The notes beneath the pieces are model-generated. The model saw nothing but the letters and a program-made list of their open reading frames with translations. It was not told where the DNA came from and did not search any database. Shown here one piece after another: positions 44,301 through 56,533 of a DNA stretch of 64,000 bases. Source of the stretch: Tretioscincus oriximinensis (lineage: Eukaryota > Chordata > Lepidosauria > Squamata > Gymnophthalmidae); the NCBI GenBank assembly GCA_022410635.1, contig JAJVDF010000410.1, forward strand, positions 576,617 through 640,616, read 5' to 3'. Every line of letters begins with the position of its first letter. The stretch's first letter is position 1. Both the position numbers and the translations under genes were made by a program.

Positions 44301-47259
44301 AAAAGTGGACTAAACTAGATGACCCCCCCTCCTTTTTTTCCTGATTTAACCCAGCTCATCAAGACAGACGTACATGTCTGAATAGCATCTCTTCATAGCA
44401 AAACAAGCTGTGTTACACCAATCAAGGGTGTGTGTATGGTATTATCAGGAAAATAATATTTTTGAATTAACTACTGTGGACAACTGTAAGAAGATTTATG
44501 ATGTAGAATGAAAATAATACAGGAAAATGTTAGCAGATATTTCCTATTGTGATGGAATAGCTAGAGCATTAGTCTCATGCCAAATAAGGAGTTCTAAGAG
44601 AGAGAAAAAGTTGGGTAGCATGAACTATCATAGACTAAGCCTCATCGGATGCTGAATAAGACCCATATTTGACTTCAAATTCCTACTTACAAATGGAAAC
44701 ATAGCCCTGACAAAGACCAGGGATTCAAGCATTTTTTTAATTCTGTCTGAGGGGGTTGTGGGGGAGGTGTATCTGCTGACTTTTGCTTATGATTATTGAA
44801 CTGAAAGATGGAAATGGTTTATTGTACATACTGTTCACTAAATGTATCTATTTAATGACTGAACAACGGACCCAACATAAGGATATTATGCATGTTGCTC
44901 AATTCATGTAGTTGGCTTTTACAGTTTTTCCAGAACAAAACTCCCAAATAAACTGAGGTAAAGCTGTATTGATGTTGTATGGTATTAAAATATATTATAA
45001 CATATCATAAAATACTACATTACAAAGTAACACAGTAATCTTAATGTAAAATAGAAAAGGTCAACAACAACACTGAAGAAAATATATATATTTGTTAAAC
45101 CAAACAATGAGATTATTAGTAAAATACTTCAAAACCCATTCCACATGGGAAGTAAGAAAGGTGGATATTCTCATAAAGATAATTTATAAAAAAAAATTCT
45201 GTCAAAGCAGAATTATTTTGATTGTGAAAATAGCACTGCTTGTGAAAATAATGTCAGAAACAAAAGTGAAACATTCACATTGTAAAGAGATTCCAGAGAA
45301 AGTAAAAGAGCTCATGTTCAAATAAAATGTTCCTGCTTTACATGGCAGTATAAATTGTCTCTATGTCTGGAAAATAGGAGAACCAGAAACATTTTAAGTA
45401 AACTGAATTTTCCTTATCGTATCTTCCTGGCAGTTTCAGTTCAACCTCATTCTTATCTTAGTCTCACTTTAACACAGTAACATGACCTGAACCTCCTAGA
45501 GAGCATAAAGAGACTATCTCAAGTGAGTCCAAAACTCAGTGAAGCCTTGAGATACCAATAATGATGTACACTTTGGAGGCACAAGTGAAAAGGAGAAAAG
45601 GAAGAACAGATAAACTAACTGTAAAAAGAAAACAAAATGTTAATCCTGTAATATCAAACCAATATAGCAAACTTAGAAAGTCACCTCCACAACCAGCAAA
45701 CTAGAGGGAAGTGGAGTATATGGGCGCAAGGCCAAGTTTTAACACATTTTAATCACAATTGACAACCAAGGGCAGTTGACAAATGGAGGGAGATCTGTGT
45801 AAACGAAGGATGACTGAACAGGGATTGCTATCAGTCACCTCTAGAAGGTGAGAACTAGGAAGAGTAATGGCATAAAGTGCTCGGCAGACATATGAAGTCA
45901 GGGAAGTCTTATGAAGGGATGTGTTAAACACGTTTGGGTTCATATTGTTTGAAATTAAAAAGGGTTGATCAAAAAGAGGATTTTTTGGACAAAATACTCT
46001 GCCTGTTTGAAAACAGAATTCAAATTTGAACTTAACAAAAAGGTGTTCTGGAAAACCAACTGAATGCACTCAAATTAGTCCGGAGATTTAAAAAAATATT
46101 TTAATCAAACCAAACACGAACCATACAATGTTTGAAATGATTTTTTGGTGTCCAGATAGGAATGACTCCCAGTGACCAGTGAAAATAAATGTGAAGACGA
46201 TCTAGCTGTCATATACTACCTCATCTATGTCATTTTCAAGTTACTTTTGAATGTGTATACATGCATGAAGAAAAATTGTGCTATTCAATACTGGAACATT
46301 CCTGTCATGAAATAAGGATGACATGGTATGCCAACATACTAGGAGATATGCAATAATGTTTTATGTAAGTTTGATTCAAAACAAACAGATGCTGCTTCAG
46401 TTCAAATCCCTACAATCTGCATCCTTGGTTCAGGATCATTCATTTGCCTGGCCTAGGAAGCAGGAAAATGAAACATTGGAGCCCAAGCCTTTTGGTCTAG
46501 ACCTGCATGGTCCACTCTTCTTCACCATGATTGGCAAGGGGGTATGCACATTACACTCATAGTGAATTCATCATTTCCATGCCCATTTGCAGCAAGGAGA
46601 ACATACAGAGAGTATCTAGATGAGAAGATATATCTGTTGATGTTTTATTTCTTTTAGTATCACTTTTGCTGCTTTGGGATGCTCATAGAGGATCAGGCAG
46701 GGAATGGCAAAGGAATTGTGAGGCAACTTATAGTATAGATCCCCTCATTACAATTCCCCAGTATAAACACAAAAAGGATCTTCTAATCCACGTTAACTTA
46801 TCAGAGATAAAGGGGTTTTAAAAAAACTATACGTGGGTACAGCCTTTATAGTAACATTCACATTAAAATGGGTTCAGTGAGAAACAAATTATTTTGAAGA
46901 TAAATATAAGAAACATTAAAAATGTAAGTTAATTTGCTAACATATTGGAAGACACACACATACAACACACACATACACATTTCACATTCATGAAACAACT
47001 AAAATTAGTTCAGGATATGCACATACAATCTACTGGGAGCACCTTACAAAGCCAGAGTTCACTGATGCATACAAACTACTTATAATTCAAACGAGGCGTC
47101 GACAGTTTTCTTGGCTCCAATTTCCTTGGAATCTCTAGTTTCTGTTACTGTAGCAGCCATACTAGAAATATTATAGATGTAGCCATACTAGAAATCCAAG
47201 AACAAAACCTTGTACAACTTAACATGTCTTGAACACCATATTTCAGCAGTCAGGCCTCA
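44301..47259. other. Gene-free DNA
   Basis: Open frames of 77-106 codons at 45092, 45749 (minus) and 46323 show no motif I can recognise, and no repeat family is certain. A (CA)n-like tract lies at about 46953-46980. Confidence 0.45.
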
Positions 47260-47495
47260 GCCCTATTTACACAGGATTGTAATGTCTTTTAGGAAGCTAT
47301 TACTCCACACCATTTGCATGGGGGAAGTACTATATATTTCAGATATAATAGTTCCCTAAAATGCATTACAAGTGGAACACATTCATCTCCTCTGCATGTG
47401 CAATGATGCCACTATATCAGCATTAGCAGCAGCACATTTGCATGTGGAGCCGATTTGTGTGCTCATCAGAGTAGATGCAATAGGCATGTGTGTTC
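47260..47495. repeat. Possible relative of the 39.6 and 54.7 kb fold-back family
   Basis: Shared words are GCATGGGGGAAGTACTAT, TTCCCTAAAATGCATTAC and TTTGCATGTGGAGCC, in an order similar to the family arms. The alignment is weak. Confidence 0.3.
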
Positions 47496-47514
47496 TTTAC
47501 ACTTGTCTCCATAG

Positions 47515-47700
47515 TAGTCTGACCAGATTACCCCATTTTTTTGGGGGGACACGGTTTTGCGGTGCCTCCCGTTTTTTCCTGAGGGGAGAAAAATACAAAA
47601 TATTTTTTTTGGAAAAAAAAACTTTTTTTGAAAAAAAAAATTCCTCAGCCAAAATCATGAGGCACTCCAAACCAGGGTTTCCACCCCCCTCAAAAGAAAC
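47515..47700 (+). repeat. Repeat starting AGTAGTCTGACCAGATTACC, A/T-run rich
   Basis: It begins with the same end as the reverse of the 16850-17192 block. It contains a T8 run followed by a G6 run, AAATATTTTTTTTGG and long A-runs, ending near CCAGGGTTTCCACCCCC. It looks like a low-complexity interspersed repeat of unknown class. Confidence 0.4.
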
Positions 47701-47767
47701 TCATCATCAGTTGCAACACATCATCAGTTGGCATATAACTTTATGAAACTTTATGTATAAGATAGTG

Positions 47768-48480
47768 GAATAAAATTAGGCCATGGCTAATGACAGATAG
47801 GAGGGTGTACCAAGGGCTGGACCTAGGGACTCACCACGCTCCCTATGGGTGAGACCAATGGGGACCTTGCCCCTGGTTAGCCTCCTCATTCCTCAACCAA
47901 GCAGGTGCCATAAAAATCACTCTACAAGCAATTTCTGCCCACCCTTCCTAAGGCAGATGCAACCAACCCACATCTTACGGGCTTCGCCCAGCCCATCCTG
48001 CAGAAGGCACACCAGAGGATCAAGGAGGTTGAACAGGATTAGCAAGGTGGGCACCTATTTATAACCCTAGCTCCCTGACTCAGAGACACGTTTGGCTTCC
48101 AACTCCTCCCTAAGGGTAAGGTCTGCACCCTGAAACCCTTTAGGAGGGGACTTCACCTATAATGGGATAGTCAGGGGATATCTGCAATCAGTAACTATTC
48201 CTTTGGCCAGCCAAGATGCGCGCCTGCCCTGGAGCCATGACATTAGGGAGGAATGGTTGCTCTTCATCTTGATGCAATTAGCACAGGAGGTGTCCGTGCA
48301 GCTGCTTCTTAAAGCTGGTGTGCAAGCCACACTCCCTCTGCTTGTGACTGGCCACCGCTGCATCCTCCAGGCCTTTGTAGACCTGAAAGACAGAGAAGCA
48401 GGTGACGTCCAGGATGCTGCTCAGGATGCTCCGTCCTGCAACCTCCTGCCTGCCTGATATACTCGGCAGGTATTTGTCAG
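47768..48480. mobile_element. Unclassified GC-rich repeat, copy 1
   Basis: About 710 bp sharing ordered words with 55770-56533: GTGGAATAA, GGCCATGGCT, AGATAGGAG.GTGT, AGAGGATCAAGGAGGTT, CACGTTTGGCTTCCAAC, GATATCTGC, GGCCAGCCAAGAT, and CAGGTATTTGT at the right end. The composition is richer in G+C than the flanks. It has no clear coding capacity; open frames on both strands are short. It may be an LTR or the 5' region of a retroelement. Confidence 0.6.
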
Positions 48481-49518
48481 AATATTTGGGAAGTAACAGC
48501 AATGAATGTACAATGAGTTGAGATTATAACAGCAATTTAAAATAATAGTAGAAGATATCACCCAAATACAAAAAAAATACATGTCTGGACTACAGAGTAC
48601 ATTGGAAATTAGTAGTGATATGATGTGAGAAACTGTAATCCCTGATTTATTCCAGAATTGCATACCCATTGTATGTTGAATTACACTGAATTTGACAGCT
48701 TCTATTTTTTAGGGGACAAACACTAAAAAGTATTCCTATAGTTGATGACTTTCAGAAGCTAGGTTCTGTGCTCTCAGGGCTAGTTTCAGCTTTCGCAATC
48801 AGTGGCTAGGATGAGACTGGATTGTCTGCCTGAAACACAGATGGGCCTGTCTTGCTCCAGTGACAACCTATCCGTGGACATCTTGAATTGGCCCAGGATA
48901 GTGCAAGTAGTAGTCACTGTTCTATATATCGTATCTATTTCTACCTACCTATCTTGTCTATCTATCATCACATATATGCATAAACAAATGCTCTCTTGAC
49001 AGAGATTTTTAAAAAGCACTTCTGGAACAGTATAGAGATAATGCATAGGTGGGATGAGAATATGAATACGATAAAAAACTCTCTCTTAAATGCTTTTGTG
49101 AAATATTTTTTGATGAACACAATCTAGCAAGCATAAAAACAAATTAATGGAATAATAAAAAAATCATCTTTCTTTTTAATATCTAATGCTGTGAACTTTT
49201 TTTTGTCTCAGCATGCACTCTCTTATGTGTTCATAACAGAGAAAGCAAAGCTACTTCTCACTCGCCCACCTCATAGCATAACTCACTTGTAAAATAAATA
49301 TCAGTCTTTTCCATGGGAGGATTGCTATTTTCCCCCCCAATTTGGTACAAAAAAGGTTAATAGTATCCCTTGCAGTAGAGTCTCAATAGAAAGCTGTATC
49401 ATTTGGTTTTCTGCATATAAAACGAGTGTCATAGGAAACAGAGTAAATAAGTCAACAAATAAAAATATTATATAACAGTCTTAATACATGGAATTTTAAA
49501 GTCTCCTTGGGTGCAGAT
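48481..49518. other. Gene-free DNA
   Basis: A short (CTAT)n-like tract at about 48922-48970. Nothing else recognised. Confidence 0.5.
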
Positions 49519-50249
49519 TGTGGCGGCCTCTACCTGAGGGCCCTACTATTCGATGACCCTCACTGTCAGGGGTGATACAATATCCACCCTGTAGCCCAAG
49601 CCAGCACCCACGACTGCTTGCAGCAACAGTACTATCCTCAGGCCTACACAAGGCCTCAGAGTTTACCTCAAGGTGGGGGCTTTATTCACAGCCCACACCA
49701 GTAGAGTGCTTATATTTATTGTTGTTACAGAAATAAAAGAAAGAGATGTCTGAATTGAAACAAATAACAAGTTTATTATTTACAAATAAGGAAAGGAAGA
49801 TTAGAATAATAAAGCTTCGGCTTTTATAAAGAAAGCCTGACTCAAGCACACACACCAAGCAAGAGCAACATTAGTTTCCAGAACTTAAAGAGACATGCAC
49901 TGTGTCTATTTGTTTTAGCCCCAAGTCAAGCCTCAACTTTGACTCTTTCAGGCCACCATACACTTCCACCCCCTCCCCCTCAGGCAGATCAGAAGCGGAC
50001 CCCTCTGCCAACTTGCTACACCACAAGTCTTACTCGACAGAAAGGCCTCTAGCCCTTGTCAGCTTCCCTTTTATATGCTGACCAGCCAGCTATTCGAGGC
50101 CCCATTGGCTGGCTCCTCCAGCCATGCCCCCTCCCAAACAGGGATTCAGGAGGCCACGCCCCTGCCCAGGCCTGCTCTTCCCCACTCCCTCTGGGATATC
50201 TGGTAAGTTTATAAAAGAAATACAAACCTCTAAAATGGAGAACGCCACA
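49519..50249 (-). mobile_element. Solo LTR of an LTR retroelement, 731 bp
   Basis: It is bounded by the 7-bp inverted ends TGTGGCG and CGCCACA (TG...CA). The flanks are CAGAT and TAGAT, a 5-bp target duplication with one mismatch. The minus-strand reading gives promoter order: CCAAT box (GCCAATGGG, about 50100), TATA box (GCATATAAAAGGG, about 50065-50078), then AATAAA at 49681-49686. No internal region adjoins it, so it is a recombined solo LTR. A 5-bp duplication fits Ty3/gypsy, but an endogenous retrovirus is not excluded. Confidence 0.8.
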
Positions 50250-52731
50250 TAGATACATTACAAAAATCTACCTCTTCCTCAGCGTGATGTTCCTCTTCCT
50301 GCCTCTTCAGACCACATGGCCATGTGGAAGCTTTGTTATGCATCACTATTGCTGATATTTTCCAACATGCTACTGAACCGTCCAGTTATTTCCCTTCTAA
50401 GCCTTCCAATGCCTGAAATACTTTTACACTTCCTCCTAGACGTCACCGAGCATGCTCAGAATTACAGAATCATTTGTTCAGTAGCCAGAATGTAACTGAT
50501 CTGTCTGATCCAGGTAGCTCATCTTTGTTCTGCTGTTAAAGTGTGGCATGGCGAGTGAGCGATTGCTTTCACAACATAATACAATTGTGTTATGAAATTG
50601 AAATCTAGCAACATGCCAAAGTCATCTTTATACCATGTTTAGGATGCTTGTCTAAAAAAACAGTTGCTTACTACTTTTAGCAAATTTAAACTGCACCGTT
50701 ATATAATATTTTTATTTGAGATCTCAAACTGTGTTTTTCATTCTAAATAACAACAAAATGAATAAAAGAACAAGGAAGGAAAAGTAACATGTTATACAAT
50801 CATCGTCACCTACAGAAAATGGTCTGAAGTCAGCTAAGCCACAGTGGGGTGATTCATTCAGTGAACTGAAATCAGTGACACTGTGGAGAGAGACCCAAAC
50901 TTTGAATGATTTACAGCTGTTGTGGAAAGGAGTTCAAGTCCTTTGGAATGTCAATGGAAATTTAATGGACAAATCACATTAGTAAATGTTTCAAGAACAG
51001 TATCATGAGGAAGAATTCAAATTATAAAAATAATATATGGAACTATGTACATGCTACATATATGTTATACAGAACACATTTGCAGCACATTTGTGCATAG
51101 GATAGATTATGCCATGAAGAGCAAATGGCACTGTTATCTGAGTGCCTTCAAAGGTAGCTTCAGAGTTGTCCTGAAAGACAGTGTGAAGTTCCAAGTTATC
51201 TTTGAAAACAGTTTCAGTGTTATCATGGAAGACAGTTCTGATATGAACTGGAGGCAATATGTGATTTAATTTGATGTTGTGTATAATAGTTTGGCATTTG
51301 CAGGCTAGCACATGTGCATCAAGCTACTGAACGCAAACACTTGTATCTGCAGCTAATCCACATTAATTAAGCCATTTAAGGCAGCTACATGCAAAAAGGA
51401 TATAAAATGATTGCTTAATTATTTCAAAATTATAGACAGGCAAAAACTAATGCTGTGGAGAATTCTATGTGTAACTGTAATAATCATAATAAAAATCTTC
51501 ATAGTCATAAAACAAACTGCTGTCTATATGCCATGCCTTGACCTGTACTAACCAGGAATGGGATGTGTCAGCAGCCCCCTTATACCATTTTCTGGAACAG
51601 AATAAGGCCAAATGCCAATCAGGCCTCTTTTTCAATGCAGATTTATTCTGGTTTTGTTCCAATGTACATAATTTTCTCTGTATACCATAATAAATGATTA
51701 ACTATTTAATCAAGATTTTTTGCAATTCAATTAAGAAGGAAAATATTAAATAACCAATTTTGTTCCCTTTATTTGCCAGTGTTTATTCATCCCATTTTAA
51801 TGAAAAATCATATTTTATGAAACCATCATTTTATGTAATAAGTGGGTCAGTGATTATTGCAAAAGTTGCATATGAGATTAAGAATAATGTACAAACAAAA
51901 TTATAAATGAGATGCTGTTATCTGTCAATACATTCTTGCTACAAATAGTATATTTGTTTTCTGTACACCAGTATAGCAAATAACATTCCAACACTGTGTC
52001 CAATCAATATTATCATACTCAATGTTAAGTGGTTTTTGATAAAGATTTTTCACAACTTCTCTTTGGAGGAATTGCAATCTTCCTTGATTTTAATATGTTT
52101 GTTGATTCATTTATGGATGTTTCACTGGGAACTGAACTACAGGTGAAGCCATGGCAGGAATGGCCTGTTAATGAATTTGGTTCTTTGTTTGGACAACTGA
52201 ATTCAGGGAAAGTGAAGAAAAGAATAATTTGTATTGAGACAGTTGCTGTAGTGACGACTGGAGTTCAGAATGTCCTTTTCGATTGCTCCCAGATGGAGTG
52301 ATAAAGATGTTCAAGTAGAGGATAATCAAAGGAAAACATGACTTATGCTATGGTCCAGTTTGTACCGGTCTGTTTGTTTACTGCTGGCTTCTATATTTTT
52401 TACCTATTCACATTCTTTCCCAAGAGAAAATGTAGCTGTTATGATTTAGAAGATACAGTCATGTGTGCATGCTTGATCCATTGCTGTACCAGATATTATT
52501 GTATTCTGTTTTTTCATGTTGCTGTGATGACTTGCTTTGAATGAAGCTCACAACGGTCATTTGATTATACTAAATGTCCAATCTATACATTCTTTGCTAT
52601 TTTTACCTATAGACTTTTGAATATAAATAAAGCCCTATAACCTTCCATCTGGAATGTTATCCTGTGTATGCACCTTTTACTAAGAAGCAGTTACTTTACC
52701 AGATCTTCACACAACAGGGTTCAAATGCTTC
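50250..52731. other. Gene-free AT-rich DNA
   Basis: About 51290-51390 shares words with 40870-40975 (CTACTGAACGCAAACACTTG, TGCAGCTAAT), a likely scrap of the fold-back family. Open frames at 52029-52301 and 52338-52544 are not recognised. Confidence 0.45.
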
Positions 52732-52739
52732 CTATATAC
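52732..52739. repeat. Target-site duplication, left copy (CTATATAC)
   Basis: Matches CTATACAC at 53047-53054 with one difference. An 8-bp duplication indicates hAT. Confidence 0.85.
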
Positions 52740-53046
52740 CAGGGATCCTTAAACTTTTTTAAGCAGGGGGCCAGTTCACTGTTCCCCAAACCATTGGAGA
52801 GGCAGACTATAGTTTTTTAAAAAACTATGACCAAATTCCTAGTTTTGGGGCTGCCTAGTGTCATGAAGTGCTAATTGTGCATATTGTGAACATGCGCTAT
52901 TGAAAAGGCAAGGGGTGTGTTACTGTGAGCCCAGGACTAGTCGGCGGCTAAGCAGGACAGAGGTGGCAACAACAACATCTTGCGGGCCAGATAAATGTCC
53001 TTGGTGGGCCGCATGTGGCCCACGGGCCGCAGTTTGAGGACCCCTG
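52740..53046. mobile_element. Non-autonomous hAT MITE, 307 bp
   Basis: It begins CAGGGATCCTTAAACT and ends AGTTTGAGGACCCCTG, an imperfect terminal inverted repeat, with an 8-bp flanking duplication. The right part carries the GGGCCGC and GTGGCCC-rich words typical of this widespread vertebrate hAT MITE type. It carries no coding sequence. Confidence 0.85.
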
Positions 53047-53054
53047 CTATACAC
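53047..53054. repeat. Target-site duplication, right copy (CTATACAC)
   Basis: One mismatch to 52732-52739. Confidence 0.85.
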
Positions 53055-53189
53055 TCTGCTAATACTGGATCAATACCAGAACTGAACCTTTACAACTTAG
53101 ATATGAGTAAGGACGCTACAAGGTCTCATCTGATGCTTGTTCTTTCCCTCAGTTGTGAGAAAAATAACAAGATTTCTACACATTTTATA

Positions 53190-53485
53190 GAAGAAGAAGA
53201 ATCAAGTTTTTATACCCTCCTCTTTTCCAGAGTGGCTTAGAGGGTTAATTTTCACCGGAAGGCTTACATCTTATTCTGTCTTCCCCATGAAGTTAATGAT
53301 GATACTCATTTATCTAATTGATATGCAAATTATAAATTTGCATCTCTTTCGAATAGCTGAGTTGGCTAGAGCTGCAGGCTAGTGGAAGGCGCTCACCCTT
53401 CCCCACATCCGACACAGTGCTTTGAAACCCAATCTCCCAGATGGAAGATCGTCTTCTTAGCAACTGAGCTACTTGTGCCTGTAGC
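53190..53485 (-). mobile_element. tRNA-derived SINE, old copy
   Basis: (GAA)n at 53190-53201, then CAAGTTTTTATACCCTCCTC, and near the other end TTTGAAACCCAATCTCCCAG (B-box side) and AGCAACTGAGCTA (A-box side), in the same order as the SINE at 8701. It contains the inverted octamer pair ATGCAAAT (53323-53330) and ATTTGCAT (53336-53343). Confidence 0.75.
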
Positions 53486-53606
53486 AATCCAATCAATGCT
53501 ATGTTAACTACATTTCTGCAGAATGCCTTCTTCTGACTTTTTATTGAAGTCCAACACCCTAATGAAAGAGCAGACATTCTGTCCATGGCTATAGCACCAT
53601 TTAAAT

Positions 53607-53745
53607 AAAGAAATGGTGGGTTACATCTCAGCATGGAGACTGGCCATCCGCATGCCAATGCAGGCAATGGCAGTCCGCATTCGAGGCCTACATTAGCATG
53701 TAGTTCATAGGTTCCTATTACAAAATATAGCCCAGAATAAGACTC
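53607..53745. mobile_element. Small fold-back MITE, copy 1
   Basis: It shares ordered words with 61405-61566: GTTACATCTCAGCATGGAGA (compare GTTATATCTCGGTACAGAG), CTGGCCATCCGCAT, GGCAATGGCAGTCC, GAGGCCTACATTAG, and TAGCCCAGAATAAGACTCAC at the right. Confidence 0.6.
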
Positions 53746-54705
53746 ACCATGGACTGGATCTCAGATAAGTCACATATAACAGATGTGAAATGTATACTTT
53801 TAATCATAAAGTGCTGATCACAAAATTAATCAATAATTAACCGATGATACAAATTTTTAATGTTCATAAGATTCTATTACTTTAAACTATCCTGCCAAGA
53901 ACATTGGCTTAGCTTTTCTCAGCAGGTTTCTCACTCTGATTCTAATCCATCTGTAACGAAAAAGAANGTATATTTCCAGATGCTTCTCTCTCTTTTTTTC
54001 ATCCATGTATACAGCTTTCATCATTCTGAGTTAACAGGATCATCAGTTCCTGCTGAATTCATCCAAAACCTGGCTGTTCATATCCTTGTTTGATGTCGGC
54101 TTCAAAGTGTTGTTCTTTAAAAGCTGCATTTTAGAAAAAACTTGATTCAGATTTCTTAATCACTATCTGCTTCACTATCCTGATTTTGTTTTGAAGCCTC
54201 CCTGTTGCATATGTCCTAAAGTTACAGAACTGTGAGAGATTCTTTATTTCAGTGTTATGTATCACTGGTAATTATTTTGTTTATCTGTCGGGGAGGGGGC
54301 TGTCATGCTTGTCTTGAAATGTATGCATATAATAAGTGAATGTCTGCTGATAAACTAGCTGATATAAGCAAAGAATATTTAAGGGCAGAATACAGAGGTC
54401 GATAATGAAGGATGCTGGAACAGAAGTAATTGGATGAGCACCAATATATTCAGTATGTCTATTTTTTGCCAGGAACATCTTTCTGAAAATTTTTCCAAAT
54501 GATGGTGCCATGAGAATATAAGCAGTATCTTTGATCTAAATAAAAGTCCCTATAAAATTATGCACAGTATCCAAGTGACATTCCAAATCTTAGATCAGAA
54601 AAAATCTATGAACACCCAATTTGCATTTACCTGAGCCAATTCACATTACTAAAAGTGGATTAGCTTTATCTGTCATAGTACTTGAGGTACTTTAGAAGTA
54701 TCTTA
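53746..54705. other. Gene-free DNA
   Basis: One ambiguous base at 53967. Nothing recognised. Confidence 0.45.
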
Positions 54706-55103
54706 AGCCTTCTCTGCATGCAAATTTTAATCTGTTAGATAATGTGACAGGAGTCGTCCTTTTATTTTGTTTATAGAGCAATCAGAGTTACAATGCTGGG
54801 ATTCACCCATGTCTGTGTCAATCACATCTGCTGGTTGCAGATAGGATATCTGCCAGCACAGGATCCAGAGCCAGGATCTGAATACCAGAGGCAGTATTCA
54901 AGGTAAATTTGCCAAATGTGTATGCCTCTTGCAGCTGCTTCCATGAGCATTAATCTGTCCCATTACTAACATAGTGCAGATTAATGTGCTCTATCAGTAA
55001 TGTATTTCAGGGAGCATCTAATACGTTATAGTACTATTCCCATGCAGACAATGTGGAATAGTGAGCTCCCTAAAATGTTTCTTAGCTTGTGCAAAAGAGG
55101 GCC
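54706..55103. mobile_element. Fold-back element related to the one at 39.6 kb
   Basis: The ends are inverse (CTTAAGCCTTCTCTGCATGC against TTGTGCAAAAGAGGGCCTAA). It shares with 39.6-40.4 kb TGTGTCAATCA, CCTCTTGCAGCTGCT, AATGTATTT and TACTATTCCCATGCAGACAA followed by TG and AGTGAGCTCCCTAAAATG. It lacks the CR1 insertion present in the other copy. Confidence 0.55.
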
Positions 55104-55769
55104 TAAGGTGCAAAGTGTGATCCAGCATCTCTTAAGCAGACAATTGCTTTGACATCAATCTCTAGATTTTGATCCTTCTGCATCTCATTAGTTTCTGTAC
55201 ACCATCTCAAGTTTTGTGGAAGTCCAAGTTTTCTATCTTCATTTTAAAATATGTAAGTCTGGAGTAGATTCTGGTTTGTGAGAATAACTAAAGTAATGAT
55301 AAGTACTTTGGAGTCTGTTAGAGGTAAATAAGTTAGTAGCATAAAGTTTCAGAGACAAAGTCTACTTTATCACACATAATGATCAATGTGTGCCATAGGA
55401 TAATAAACACTTTGCTACTATCAGATGCTGTCAAATATTATAATGTTCTTACGCAACAAAGCAAAGTCTGGAAATTTTGATTTGTTACTTCCACCTAATC
55501 TACAACATCTAATAATTGACCACGCTAATAACTGATCTAACGACATAAAATGTGCAGCTCCATGAACTTAGTTGTCCACTGCAGGCTGCCTCTACCCTGC
55601 ATCAACCATTATTTCAAACCAATTTTATTATACATTACATTTGGTGTGCTAAGGTGAAACAGGCAAGGAACAACACACAGTATCTTTTGAACATTTATTG
55701 GATCTTGTCTATATCTGTCTTCAGTATTAATAAGCATAGCACCAATAATCAGATATAATTATAGCAGAT
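55104..55769. other. Gene-free DNA
   Basis: Nothing recognised. Confidence 0.45.
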
Positions 55770-56533
55770 AAGTGGAATAATAAAGGCCATGGCTATAGAT
55801 AGGAGTGTGTAAGGAAGTGCATCTGGCTGACAGTCCCACACAGCCCCGCATTGGGGCGAACCAGGGACATCGCCAATACCCCTTTTGGGATGGCCATCAA
55901 TACTCGCTCGCCTCCTGCGAGCCCCGCCTGGCCTACCCGGCATCAGACGGAAACCACCATACCGGCTCACGTGCCCAGTTCTCCCCAGCCCTTGTTTAAG
56001 GCAGCCACCAGTTGGCATCTCAGTGAGCTCCGCCCAGCCCCTGCTTGAGGCAGACCGCTAGAGGATCAAGGAGGTTTTTGTGGGGCTCGCAAGGCGGCGA
56101 CCTATTTAGAGGCACCCCCTCCTCGACTCAGGATCACGTTTGGCTTCCAACCCCTTCCTTTGGGCAAGCATCGTGACGCTGAACCCCCTTAAGAGGGCCC
56201 TCACCAAACTGGGATAGCTAAGAGATATCTGCCAAACGGCTAAAAACTATCCCATCTGGCCAGCCAAGATACACTACCGCCAAATGAGCCATGACAAAGA
56301 GGGTAATGGGGGGAAGGGTCTCGTCTTCTCGTTGCAACAGCACAGGACGGAGGGAGGCTGCACGCATAAATATGCGTGTGAAAAACTCCGCCTCCCTGTG
56401 TGCCTCTCCTGCCGCTGCCGCGCACGTTCCTGGGCAGATCATGGACCCGGAAGTAAAGAAACAGCACGACGGCGATCCTCCACCTGTTCCCATCGCCCCC
56501 AATTCCTAGACGCCTTAATGCGTCTTCAGGTAT
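55770..56533. mobile_element. Unclassified GC-rich repeat, copy 2
   Basis: The better preserved copy of the repeat at 47768-48480, about 760 bp in the same orientation and strongly GC-rich. Overlapping open frames of 64-94 codons occur on both strands, including MAHLAVVYLGWPDGIVF on the minus strand. These are probably composition-driven, because they are not kept open in the other copy. It has no TG...CA ends or clear target duplication. Confidence 0.6.

Noticed and set aside
45749..46069. 106-codon minus-strand frame
   Set aside because: No recognisable motif or homology, and no splice or promoter support. This length occurs by chance in 64 kb.
50049..50258. Minus-strand open frame at the start of the LTR
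   Set aside because: It lies in the U3/promoter part of a solo LTR and resembles no retroviral or gypsy protein.
52029..52301. 90-codon plus-strand frame with plausible amino-acid composition
   Set aside because: No known family recognised and no supporting context. It could be a degraded element but cannot be supported.
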